NCBI RefSeq assembly: GCF_012295525.1
Contig: NZ_CP051167.1
Coordinates: 868,001 to 932,000 of the forward strand
Direction: 5' to 3'
DNA from: Oxynema aestuarii AP17
GTDB lineage: Bacteria > Cyanobacteriota > Cyanobacteriia > Cyanobacteriales > Laspinemataceae
DNA: 64,000 nucleotides
Part shown: positions 1 through 7,918 of the stretch, piece after piece
Layout of the letters: each line of letters begins with the position of its first letter
Numbering within the stretch: position 1 is the first letter of the stretch
Program-made: the position numbers and the translations under genes
The notes under the pieces: generated by a model
Databases searched by the model: none
What the model was told of the DNA's origin: nothing
Seen by the model: only the letters and a program-made list of their open reading frames with translations

Positions 1-1
1 C

Positions 2-1153
2 GATCTCGTCGGAGAACACCGCCCTCCCCAGCAGGGCGATCGCGGTGGGGCGATCGCCCAAATCGACGAATCCCAAATCGCCACCGAAGAAGAACCCGGC
101 CCCCAAGTTTCCTTTCTCGTCCTGCCGCAATACAGTTCTCGCAAAGGCATCTACGGCAAATTAGACCTCGACATTTCCCAAATCGGCGATAACCATCACA
201 GTATCGAACTCGACCTCGAAGGCGGCGAACGCACCCTCGGCGGCAAATTAACCTATACCGACCCCTGGACCGAAGGCAATCCCTTCGATCCCGGCTTCCG
301 AGTCCAAATCTTCAACACCCGCGAACCCGAAGATGTCTTTCGCGAAGGCGACCCGGAAGCCGAACTGATTCACGACCACGACCCCTTCGTCGATCGCCTC
401 GGCGGTAAAATCGAAGTGTTTCGTCCGATCGCCGAAAATGGACTCACCCTCTCCGCCGGAGTCGGTTACCAGCGCGTCGCCATTCGCAACGCCGCCGCCA
501 CCGATAAAGTCTTTTCCCGAGACGAATTCGGCAATCGCCTCACCCTCAACGACGAAGGCATCGACAACATCCTCACCGTCAGCCTCGCCGCCTCTCAAGA
601 CCGCGTAGACGATCGCTGGTGGCCCACCCAAGGCTACCGCTTCCGGTTGGGAACCGAGCAGTCCGTTCCCATCGGCGAAGAAGAAATCCTCTTTAACCGC
701 ATTAGCGCCAGTTACAGCCAATTCGTCCCCCTCGGTTCCCATACCTTAGCCTTCAACCTGCAAGGCGGCACCTTTATCGGCGACGTTCCCCCCTACGACG
801 CTTTTAGTTTGGGCGGAACCAACTCCGTGCGCGGTTATGGCGGTGGCGAAGTCGGATCCGGGCGCAGTTTCGTGCAAGGAACCGCCGAATATCGCTTTCC
901 GATTGTCGAAGATCTCAACGTGCCCCTGGTGTCGCGCTTGGGGGGAACCGTCTTCGTAGACTACGCCACGGATCTCGGTTCCGGGGATACGGTTGTCGGC
1001 GAACCCGCCGAAGTGCGGAACAAACCGGGCAACGGCTTCGGTTTTGGCGTCGGCGTGCGCGCTTTAACTCGTTTCGGTCCGGTGCGCTTGGAATTTGCTT
1101 TGAACGATGATGGCGATGCCAAAGCTCACTTCACGATGAGCGATCGCTTTTAA
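2..1153 (+). CDS. Omp85/BamA-family outer-membrane barrel protein, 3' part
   Basis: The reading frame is open from the left edge of the window, so the gene is cut and its start, with any POTRA domains, lies outside. About 383 residues are visible. They are rich in alternating aromatic/polar strands, contain a late GGTNSVRGY segment typical of the bacterial surface antigen (D15/Omp85) barrel, and end in an aromatic residue (HFTMSDRF), the usual C-terminal beta-signal of outer-membrane barrels. In this family the protein inserts or transports proteins or lipids in the outer membrane. A GTG at 416 could be mistaken for a start, but upstream sequence in the same frame (for example the LGGKLTYTDPW strand) is clearly part of the barrel. 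Whether it is BamA itself or a paralogue cannot be told from this part. Confidence 0.85.
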   Translation, partial: DLVGEHRPPQQGDRGGAIAQIDESQIATEEEPGPQVSFLVLPQYSSRKGIYGKLDLDISQIGDNHHSIELDLEGGERTLGGKLTYTDPWTEGNPFDPGFRVQIFNTREPEDVFREGDPEAELIHDHDPFVDRLGGKIEVFRPIAENGLTLSAGVGYQRVAIRNAAATDKVFSRDEFGNRLTLNDEGIDNILTVSLAASQDRVDDRWWPTQGYRFRLGTEQSVPIGEEEILFNRISASYSQFVPLGSHTLAFNLQGGTFIGDVPPYDAFSLGGTNSVRGYGGGEVGSGRSFVQGTAEYRFPIVEDLNVPLVSRLGGTVFVDYATDLGSGDTVVGEPAEVRNKPGNGFGFGVGVRALTRFGPVRLEFALNDDGDAKAHFTMSDRF

Positions 1154-1161
1154 GTTGTAGA

Positions 1162-2109
1162 GTGACGATGACACAGATAGATCCCGAAACCCAAGAGACC
1201 GACTCCACCGCCGACCCCTTCGCCGCATTGGCTGTCCCCCTTCCCCTCGATCCCAACGAATTGCTGGGACGCTACGCCCAAGGCGATCGCCACTTCCCCA
1301 AAGCCAACCTCAGTGGCGTTCACTTGAGTGGGGTCAACCTGACCCGCGCCGAGTTGGGCGATGCTCGTTTCAGCGAGGCGAACCTCAGCGCCGCCTACTT
1401 GCGCGGGGCCGACCTGCGCGGGGCCGACTTCAAAGGAGCGGATTTGCGCGGGGCTTATTTGCGCGGGGCCGACTTGCGCGGGGCCGATTTGCGCTGGGCC
1501 GATCTCGGCGGGACGGAAATCGCCGAAGCGCTTTATGACGTGCAGACCCGATTTCCCAAGGATTTCGATCCGCAACCGAGGCGGGCTTACGCGATCGCCG
1601 CGCGCGCGAACTTGCGCGATGCCTATTTGGCGGGGGCGGACTTGCGCTGGACGAAATTAACTGAAACGGAGTTAAACGGCGCTTATTTGGTGCGCGCCGA
1701 CCTGCGCGGGGCCGATTTGAGTGCTAGCGACCTGGAGGACGCCGAGTTGAGTGCGGCGTTGGTCGATGCCGAAACTCAGTTTCCCGAAGGGTTCGACGCG
1801 ATCGCCGCCGGAGTTTACCTGCTCGGTCCCGAGGTGCGCTTGCTCGGCGCCCGACTGCAGCGCGCCCGACTGGCGGGGGTGGATCTGACTCGGGCGGACT
1901 TACGCGGGGCGGATTTGCGCCATGCGGATTTGCGGCGCGCCCAATTGCGCGGGGCGAGGTTGAAAGGGGCGATTCTCAAAGGCGCCCGGTTGTTGGGGGC
2001 GGATCTGCTCGGGGCGCACCTCGATCGCGACGCCCTCGCCGGGACGGATGTGAGAGGCGCACTGTTACCCGACGGCACGATTGCCGATCGGGGGGGCGAT
2101 CGCCCGTAA
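1162..2109 (+). CDS. Pentapeptide-repeat protein
   Basis: Encodes 315 residues. After a roughly 45-residue N-terminal stretch, it is built almost entirely of A(D/N)LxG pentapeptide repeats, which fold as a right-handed quadrilateral beta-helix. Two short interruptions near residues 120-150 and 195-220 carry the related sequences TRFPKDFDP and TQFPEGFDA, a spacer seen in cyanobacterial members. No enzymatic domain, signal peptide or membrane segment is visible. The start is GTG at 1162 or ATG at 1168, only 8-14 bases after the upstream barrel gene, so co-transcription is likely. The function of most cyanobacterial pentapeptide proteins is unknown; nothing here indicates gyrase protection. Confidence 0.9.
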   Translation: MTMTQIDPETQETDSTADPFAALAVPLPLDPNELLGRYAQGDRHFPKANLSGVHLSGVNLTRAELGDARFSEANLSAAYLRGADLRGADFKGADLRGAYLRGADLRGADLRWADLGGTEIAEALYDVQTRFPKDFDPQPRRAYAIAARANLRDAYLAGADLRWTKLTETELNGAYLVRADLRGADLSASDLEDAELSAALVDAETQFPEGFDAIAAGVYLLGPEVRLLGARLQRARLAGVDLTRADLRGADLRHADLRRAQLRGARLKGAILKGARLLGADLLGAHLDRDALAGTDVRGALLPDGTIADRGGDRP

Positions 2110-2128
2110 GCGCCGCGCCAAATGAGCG

Positions 2129-2164
2129 AAAAAAAGATCGATTCTAGGCATCCTAGAATCGATC
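2129..2164 (-). terminator. Rho-independent terminator of the 2286-2636 gene
   Basis: A perfect 13-bp stem (GATCGATTCTAGG with its complement, 3-base loop) at 2136-2164. On the minus strand it is followed by a run of seven T (2129-2135). It lies about 120 bases beyond the stop of the minus-strand hypothetical gene. On the plus strand there is no T-run. Confidence 0.75.
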
Positions 2165-2285
2165 GCTGTTTCAGGAATCAGGAATGATGATTTTTTAGAG
2201 AGGATAAAAAGTTAGATAAAATCATGGAAAACAGCTCGTTTGGGTAGGGATTGCGATCGCCTTGCCCCTAGTTTAACCGTCGATC

Positions 2286-2636
2286 TTATTCCTGAAATAA
2301 AGATTCAAATGTATGTCGCAACGAATCCATTTCAGCCACCCGACCGACGAGCAGATTGCGATCGCCCGCATCTTCCAAGCGCTCTTTCCAATACCAAATA
2401 CTATCGGGATTATTCATCCAAAATTCGATCACCGTTTCGACGACCCGATCTAAATTCCATTCAGCTTGGGTCGAAACCGTTTCTACCGATTCGAGAAACG
2501 CATCTAAAGTACATTTATTGGTGGCCAGATATTCAACTCCAGAAGGAGAAGGGCGATCGGCAATCACTTGTTGTTGGTTAAAGAAAGAAATAACAGGAGA
2601 AATGCCTAAAATGTCAAAGGTGTAGGTCATTTCCAC
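2286..2636 (-). CDS. Hypothetical protein, 116 aa
   Basis: A 116-residue, acidic, soluble-looking protein starting MEMTYTFDILGISPVISFF, with an ATG at 2636. An aromatic-rich C-terminal half (NNPDSIWYWKERLEDAG) suggests a helical domain. No signal peptide or known motif is recognised. It has its own terminator on the same strand and is transcribed away from the transporter gene at 2868. I believe similar small proteins exist in other cyanobacteria but cannot name a family. Confidence 0.7.
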   Translation of the reverse strand: MEMTYTFDILGISPVISFFNQQQVIADRPSPSGVEYLATNKCTLDAFLESVETVSTQAEWNLDRVVETVIEFWMNNPDSIWYWKERLEDAGDRNLLVGRVAEMDSLRHTFESLFQE

Positions 2637-2867
2637 CTCCTACAAATCGTCTTTTTTATGATTGTGAATATTTCATAGCAGTTTGTCAAAGGGCCAACGG
2701 TTGCATCTGTTACCGTTCTTCAAAAACTGTAAAAGAATTAGAGATTGTTTTACAATATTTGACCGAATCGCGGGAAATTTCGACCCCGTTCGCCGAACGA
2801 CGGCTCCGCAATATCGCGATTCGGTTCCCGGTTCGATTATGCAGTCAACGGCGCAGCGAGGGATGAA

Positions 2868-3809
2868 TTGAGATTTCAAGGCGAATTCGCCGCCCTCGGC
2901 GCGGCGATGGTGTGGACCGTAGCGTCCGTTATTTACAGCAAAGTTGGGGCGCAAATTGCACCGCTTGTTTTGAATTTAGCCAAAGGGGCGATCGCGATCG
3001 CCCTGACCTTGGGGACGGCGATCGCCCTTGGCGCTATCGACGCAGACCGAGGCATTTGGGTGGCCGACCTCGATCGCCTCGCCGTCGGATCCCTGTTACT
3101 CAGTGGCGCCATCGGGATTGGCGTGGGAGATACGGCATTTTTTCGCTCGCTCAATGCCCTCGATCCCCGGCGGGCGTTGTTATTGCAAACCCTGGCGCCG
3201 CCTCTGAGTGCGTTACTGGCGATCGCCGTTCTTCAAGAAAGCCTCAGTCCTCGGGCGTGGTTCGGCATTGTCGTGACGATGTTGGGGATCGCTTGGGCGA
3301 TCGTCGCCGAACGCGTCGGGGTCAGTCCCGCCGACCGTCAAGGAACCCTACGCGGGATCCTTTGGGGCGGGATCTCGGCGTTGGCGCAAGCGACCGGGGC
3401 GATCCTATCCCGGGGGGCGTTAGCGGAAACGGCGATCGATCCGTTGGTGAGTAGTTTATTGCGGTTGTGTGCGGGGATGCTGGTGTTGCTGGGATGGTTG
3501 AGTTTCGGCGATGCTCCAAGGGAGCCGCTTCGCGATCGCCGAACCCGGCAATCGTTGGCTGGGTTAACGTCGCCACGGCTGTTCGGCGCGATCGCGATCG
3601 CCGCCTTTTTAGGGACGTATTTGGGAATCTGGCTACAACAAATGTCGTTAAAATTCGCTCCGGCAGGCATTGCACAAACCTTGAGCGCCACGAGTCCTTT
3701 ATTCGCGATCGCCCTGGCGCGCTTGATGGGCGAACGGGTGACGGCGCGGGGGACACTCGGCGCGATCGTGGCCTTGTTTGGGGTCACGTTATTATTAACG
3801 GCAGGTTAA
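2868..3809 (+). CDS. DMT-superfamily (EamA) transporter
   Basis: A 313-residue hydrophobic protein with about ten membrane helices arranged as two EamA-like halves, the typical drug/metabolite transporter layout. Substrate unknown. The start is taken as TTG at 2868 because RFQGEFAALGAAMVWTVASV matches the usual beginning of the first EamA half; an in-frame ATG at 2907 would cut into helix 1. Around residues 214-228 the loop sequence GDAPREPLRDRRTRQ is encoded by a copy of a dispersed repeat (nt 3511-3545), tolerated in a loop between helices. A lipoprotein gene follows 62 bases downstream on the same strand. Confidence 0.85.
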   Translation: MRFQGEFAALGAAMVWTVASVIYSKVGAQIAPLVLNLAKGAIAIALTLGTAIALGAIDADRGIWVADLDRLAVGSLLLSGAIGIGVGDTAFFRSLNALDPRRALLLQTLAPPLSALLAIAVLQESLSPRAWFGIVVTMLGIAWAIVAERVGVSPADRQGTLRGILWGGISALAQATGAILSRGALAETAIDPLVSSLLRLCAGMLVLLGWLSFGDAPREPLRDRRTRQSLAGLTSPRLFGAIAIAAFLGTYLGIWLQQMSLKFAPAGIAQTLSATSPLFAIALARLMGERVTARGTLGAIVALFGVTLLLTAG

Positions 3810-3901
3810 TTTTTAGCGATAACATTGAATGCGGACGGCTCAAATTGATGGGCGATTTTGGATAGGCGATTTTGAAACCGATGGGCGCGGGAGGTCGAAA
3901 G

Positions 3902-4366
3902 ATGAAAGTCATAGTCAAACTGGCGATCGTTGCCATTTTAATCGGCTTGCTCAATGCTTGCACGGTCAGTTTTAGTGTGGGCGGGTTTCAGCCGACCCGC
4001 GACGTAGTGCAACGGGCGATCGCCCTGCAATTAAATCAAACTCAAGCCCAATTGAGACAACATTTAAGTCAGTATGCCGACGGCGACGGTCGGCTTCCCG
4101 ACTATCAAATCGAACGGGTGGAGATCCGGCGAGAAGATCCGTTAAAAGTCGGTGATTTACTGACCTATCACGTGCAAGGCACCTACAATTTGAGCGGGCG
4201 AACGGGCGATCGCCGTTTTAGCGAGCGCGACAATCCCTTCGATTTATATCTTCAACGTCAACGGGAAGGCAAAACCTGGCGTTTGGCGGTTCCGTTAGAG
4301 AAAAATAAAGAGACCGACGAGCAGCAATGGGCGACCTATTTAGTGAAACCCCCCGGGTATATCTAA
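3902..4366 (+). CDS. Putative lipoprotein
   Basis: ATG at 3902, preceded by GGGAGG eight bases upstream, is a better start than the in-frame TTG at 3872. The product of about 154 residues begins with a lipoprotein signal peptide (MKVIVKLAIVAILIGLLNAC): basic n-region, hydrophobic core and LLNAC lipobox, so the mature protein should be lipidated on Cys and held in a membrane facing the periplasm. The mature part is polar, with a beta-rich YHVQGTYNLSG region. No family is recognised. The gene converges with the pentapeptide-HNH gene, whose stop is only 26 bases away. Confidence 0.8.
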   Translation: MKVIVKLAIVAILIGLLNACTVSFSVGGFQPTRDVVQRAIALQLNQTQAQLRQHLSQYADGDGRLPDYQIERVEIRREDPLKVGDLLTYHVQGTYNLSGRTGDRRFSERDNPFDLYLQRQREGKTWRLAVPLEKNKETDEQQWATYLVKPPGYI

Positions 4367-4391
4367 AGCGGGGGCGATCGTCGGCAGCGAT

Positions 4392-5774
4392 TCAAATCCA
4401 CGGACAGCGATCGAAACGCCATTGCAGGGCTTCTCGATTGGGAACGTAGCTCGGATCGAGGGGCGGGCGCAACAGTTGACCGTGGAGTTGGGCGTAACTG
4501 GTCTGGCGCAGTTGGGGGGCAACGAGAACGGTATGGGTGTGCGGTTCGATCGCCAGCAAGGATAAATCGAGTAAATTGTGCAAATCCGCCCGCAACAGCA
4601 AGCCCCTGGAAGCATCTTGTAAGTTGTCCGGATAGTCCGGCAGCAGACAGACCGCTTCCAGGGCGGGTTCCGCATTGCATCCGGTAATCGCACATTGTCC
4701 GTTATACGCGGCGAGTAGGGTTTGACGGAACAGAAGCGGACCGCGACGGAGGGCGATCGCCTCCCGGACGGTTTTACTGACATCGGATGCCGAGAAATTC
4801 GGATCTGCCTCCATCGTCGGCGGAGCGTCGGTTTCCGGCTCTGGTGCAGCTTCTGGCAAGTCGGCGAGATCGGCGGGCAAGGCGGCAGGATCGACAGGAT
4901 CGACCCCCGGGGCGATCGCCCTCACCGCCGGATCGACGGATTCGACCGGGGATAGGGAGCGCAAGTCCGGAATGAACCCATCGGCGGCGATCGCACTGTT
5001 GAGTTTTTCGCCTCGGGGTAATTGTACCCCTTGGATGTGAGCGCCTTTCCAATAACTGCCCTGCATATTTTCGATCGCCGGGAGGCGCGCCCCTTGCAAG
5101 TTCGCCCCTTCCAAATTAGCGCCAATTAACTTAGCATCTTCGAGATTGGCCCGTTGAAAATCGGCCTGTTGTAAATTGGCTCCCGTCAAATTCGTCCCGA
5201 TTAACTTCGCCTCTTGCAAGTTCGCCCCTTGAAGATTGGCTTGCTGTAAATTGGCTCCCGTTAAATTCGCCCCGCATAAATGCGCCCCTTGCAACTTGCC
5301 ATATTGAATTTCTGCATGGCACAAATGGGCCTCGCCGAGGTTGGCGACTCGCAAGTCAACCCCGTAGAGATTGGCTTTGTCGAGATTGACCCCCTGCAGT
5401 TTAGCCAAGCGCAAGCGGGCGCCTCGCAGGTTGGCACAAGGCAACTCGCTTTTAATCAGGGTGGCACCTTTGAGATCCGCTTCGAGCAAATCGGCCCATT
5501 GCAAGCAAGCCCCGCGCAAATTGGCCTCCTTGAGGATGGCATATTGCAACGTCGCATCGGAGAGATTGGCCCGTTGTAAGTCGGCCCAGGGCAAGTTGGT
5601 TTCTTGTAAGTTGGCGCCTTGGAGTTCGGCCCATCGCAAGTTAGAGCCTTGCAAGTCAGCCCAGCGCAGATTGACTCGCTTTAAGTCCGATCCGCTCAGA
5701 TCGGTATTGCGGAAGTTTCTGCGACCCGACGAGTAGAGTTGGATTAACTCGCTGACGCTGATTTTATCCCCCAT
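4392..5774 (-). CDS. Pentapeptide-repeat protein with degenerate HNH domain
   Basis: A 460-residue fusion. Residues about 15-245 are pentapeptide repeats (ADLQGSNLRWAELQGANL and similar). A linker rich in A, D and P (about 270-330) follows, then a C-terminal domain resembling the HNH_2 family: CAITGCNAEPALEAV, then RGLLLRADLHNLLD. In the family pattern I know, the first motif reads EAAHI and the middle one NGLLL. Here the His is Cys (EAVCLL) and the Asn is Arg (SRGLLL); only the last His (RADLH) is kept. The nuclease activity is therefore probably lost. This architecture is seen in filamentous cyanobacteria, but its role is unknown. It starts at ATG 5774. Confidence 0.88.
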   Translation of the reverse strand: MGDKISVSELIQLYSSGRRNFRNTDLSGSDLKRVNLRWADLQGSNLRWAELQGANLQETNLPWADLQRANLSDATLQYAILKEANLRGACLQWADLLEADLKGATLIKSELPCANLRGARLRLAKLQGVNLDKANLYGVDLRVANLGEAHLCHAEIQYGKLQGAHLCGANLTGANLQQANLQGANLQEAKLIGTNLTGANLQQADFQRANLEDAKLIGANLEGANLQGARLPAIENMQGSYWKGAHIQGVQLPRGEKLNSAIAADGFIPDLRSLSPVESVDPAVRAIAPGVDPVDPAALPADLADLPEAAPEPETDAPPTMEADPNFSASDVSKTVREAIALRRGPLLFRQTLLAAYNGQCAITGCNAEPALEAVCLLPDYPDNLQDASRGLLLRADLHNLLDLSLLAIEPHTHTVLVAPQLRQTSYAQLHGQLLRPPLDPSYVPNREALQWRFDRCPWI

Positions 5775-5967
5775 AGCGTACCTGGCCCCCTATACAAAAG
5801 TCGTCGTGGGAATGGGTCGCTCCCGAGCGACGGTAGTGCTATTGAGATGACGATGCTATCCCCGACGGCTTTGCAGCCAGCAGTCCCTTGACAAGTCTCC
5901 AGTTTAGGGAGAAGCGGCGCCGGATTTCAACGCGAGATCGACTTGGGGGCGATCGCCCCTAAGTCAC

Positions 5968-7335
5968 TCAAAACATCCCGGCGGATTCGTACAGGCGCCG
6001 CAACAGGGCCATAATTTTGGTGCCGTAGTCTAAATCGGCGGCCCAGCGACCGCTCAACTGTCCGACTAACGGCGCAATCCCGCGCGCCACGAACCGAAAG
6101 CGGGGATCGACGAGTTCTTGCACGAGGGGTTCGTTGCTCGCATAGGCTTTGAGGTGTTGGATGTGGGCGCGCACGCCGACACGAGCGCTGGGAAAGGAGG
6201 CACCTTCGGGCCCGCCGCCGACATCGCCGAGTCCGGCAAAGTTATTTTGAATCGGTTTGACGACGCCGCCAAAGCGCAGGAAGTTCGTTTCGAGGCACAT
6301 TTGACAGAAGGCGATATCGTAGTTGACCCCTTCGATGCTGGCTTCTTCTCGATAGAGGTTGGGCAGGTCGGGGAAATCGACGATCGCCTGTTCGTTATTG
6401 GATTTGAGGAACATCAGCAATTGGACTTCCGAGGTATTGCCGTGTCCCATAATCCGATCGAGATATCCCGGACACAGTTGCAAAATCGATCGCAAGACCA
6501 CGGTGCGGGTTTCGTTTTCCCAACCGACGGAAATTTGATATTCGCGCAGCTCGATCGCCTTGATATATACAATATTTCTATACGTTACTCGTCGGATCGA
6601 TGAGAGTTGAGATAAATTGACCCCAAAACTATCGGCTAAGTCGATCGGGATGTAGGCGTTACCGTTAATAATGACCCCTTGCTCGCCATAATTTTGACCG
6701 TTAATACTGATATTAATCGGCGGATAGACGACGGGCTGGGGTGGCGGCGTCGGCGGCGAAGGGGTCGGAAGCGGCGTACCGCGTAAGATGCTGACGAGTC
6801 CTTCGGCGATGCCGATCGCAAAATCGCGACGGCGGTTGAGGAGTAAATAGCGATCGTCGGGATTGGTTAAAAAGCACACTTCCATCAGCAGGGAAGGGAT
6901 CGCCACCGCACGACAGAAGGCCAAACTGCCGAGACTGGTGGTAGTATCGGCTTTCGCGCCCCGATTGGGAAGTTGGGGAACGCGACGCAACAGGGCCATC
7001 AACAGTTGTTCGGCATGGCTCTTGCGTTCCGTGTTATTGGCAATGTAGTAAACGCTGGCGCCGCGTCCGGCGGGATTGGCAAAGGCATCGGCGTGGATTT
7101 CGATCGCCACATCGTTTTGAGTGCCGCGCGCGTTAATCCAATAAATCGACTGCATCATACTCAAGTCGTCGGGAACCGCCAGCACTTCGACCCCTTTCGA
7201 GCGTAGTTCGGTTACGATCAAATCCCGCAAGAGAATCATCTCGCGGGCTTCTGTCGTCCCTCCGGCGATCGCCCCCGGATCGATCGAGCCATTCTCGTAG
7301 CCACCATGACCTGCAGAAATAAAAATTCGTCCCAT
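5968..7335 (-). CDS. N-acetylmuramoyl-L-alanine amidase with C-terminal glucosaminidase domain
   Basis: A 455-residue peptidoglycan hydrolase. Residues 1-190 are an Amidase_3 (AmiC-like) zinc amidase: likely ligands are H10 (SAGHGG), E29 or E32 (TEAREM) and H81 (IEIHAD), with general acid E152 (LLMEVCF). A proline-rich linker (about 193-208) is followed by a copper-amine-oxidase-N-like segment (about 210-285), then a glucosaminidase-like domain (about 295-455, with FCQMCLETNFLRFGG and QNNFAGLG). It would cut both the stem-peptide amide bond and the glycan chain. No signal peptide is present at the chosen ATG and the catalytic domain begins at once, so export would need another route. Similar cyanobacterial proteins also start this way. 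Confidence 0.88.
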   Translation of the reverse strand: MGRIFISAGHGGYENGSIDPGAIAGGTTEAREMILLRDLIVTELRSKGVEVLAVPDDLSMMQSIYWINARGTQNDVAIEIHADAFANPAGRGASVYYIANNTERKSHAEQLLMALLRRVPQLPNRGAKADTTTSLGSLAFCRAVAIPSLLMEVCFLTNPDDRYLLLNRRRDFAIGIAEGLVSILRGTPLPTPSPPTPPPQPVVYPPINISINGQNYGEQGVIINGNAYIPIDLADSFGVNLSQLSSIRRVTYRNIVYIKAIELREYQISVGWENETRTVVLRSILQLCPGYLDRIMGHGNTSEVQLLMFLKSNNEQAIVDFPDLPNLYREEASIEGVNYDIAFCQMCLETNFLRFGGVVKPIQNNFAGLGDVGGGPEGASFPSARVGVRAHIQHLKAYASNEPLVQELVDPRFRFVARGIAPLVGQLSGRWAADLDYGTKIMALLRRLYESAGMF

Positions 7336-7918
7336 TTAGATAATTCCCTTACAAGCAAAAACAATCGCACTCGATTCTTGAGGATAATCAAAAGGTGGTG
7401 AGGCTAACATGGGTTTGGCATTCGAGCAAAAGGAGTTTCTACCGAGCGAAAAGCAGATTCTGCCCTCAATTGTGCCTCATTGGCACGGAGTTGGGTAGAC
7501 TAGAGATTCCCCACGAGCGATCGCGCGTTCGAGAAGCGACGCCTCCGGCGTATCGCCCCGCCTTTCCCTCCTCCTGTTACTTGACCTGTGTGGTGGGTAA
7601 CCTAAAACCAATTGAATCTCCGACGGACATTAGGCTCATCCGATTTCGCAACAAACTACTGCTTATTTCTGCGTCGCCATTGTCCGGAACTCGCCATTCA
7701 GGGGAAGATTGAGACAAAATGGAAACTCCCCAGATTCTCCGATAGGGTTGACATCAGGATCCTCCGTGCCTCCCCCATTCCCGTTCCAATCCAGAGGGAC
7801 TCGAACAGATCGGCGAATCGAGATTGCCGTTGAGGGGAAAGCATTGACGGTTCGCCAGGGAGTTGAAAGCTGCTGACGTCACCCGCAGGATTGCGGGTGT
7901 AGGCGCCAACTCCGAATA
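7336..7918. other. Intergenic region, 583 bp
   Basis: Divergent spacer between the amidase gene and the GAF kinase gene, so it should hold both promoters. It contains a dispersed-repeat-like stretch (GAGAAGCGACGCCTCCGGCGTATCG, about 7530-7555) and, just before the kinase start, a hairpin with 7-bp arms, ACCCGCA / TGCGGGT (7881-7898). I see no convincing coding region: short ORFs here lack ribosome sites and protein-like composition. Confidence 0.5.

Noticed and set aside
1150-2078. Long minus-strand frames opposite the pentapeptide gene
   Set aside because: The codon bias of repeated pentapeptides (GCN, GGN, CTN) keeps the opposite frames open; these are shadows.
2683-2871. Plus-strand 62-codon frame ending at the transporter start (ATGAATTGA overlap)
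   Set aside because: No recognisable protein features and no good ribosome site; more likely leader sequence of the transporter gene.
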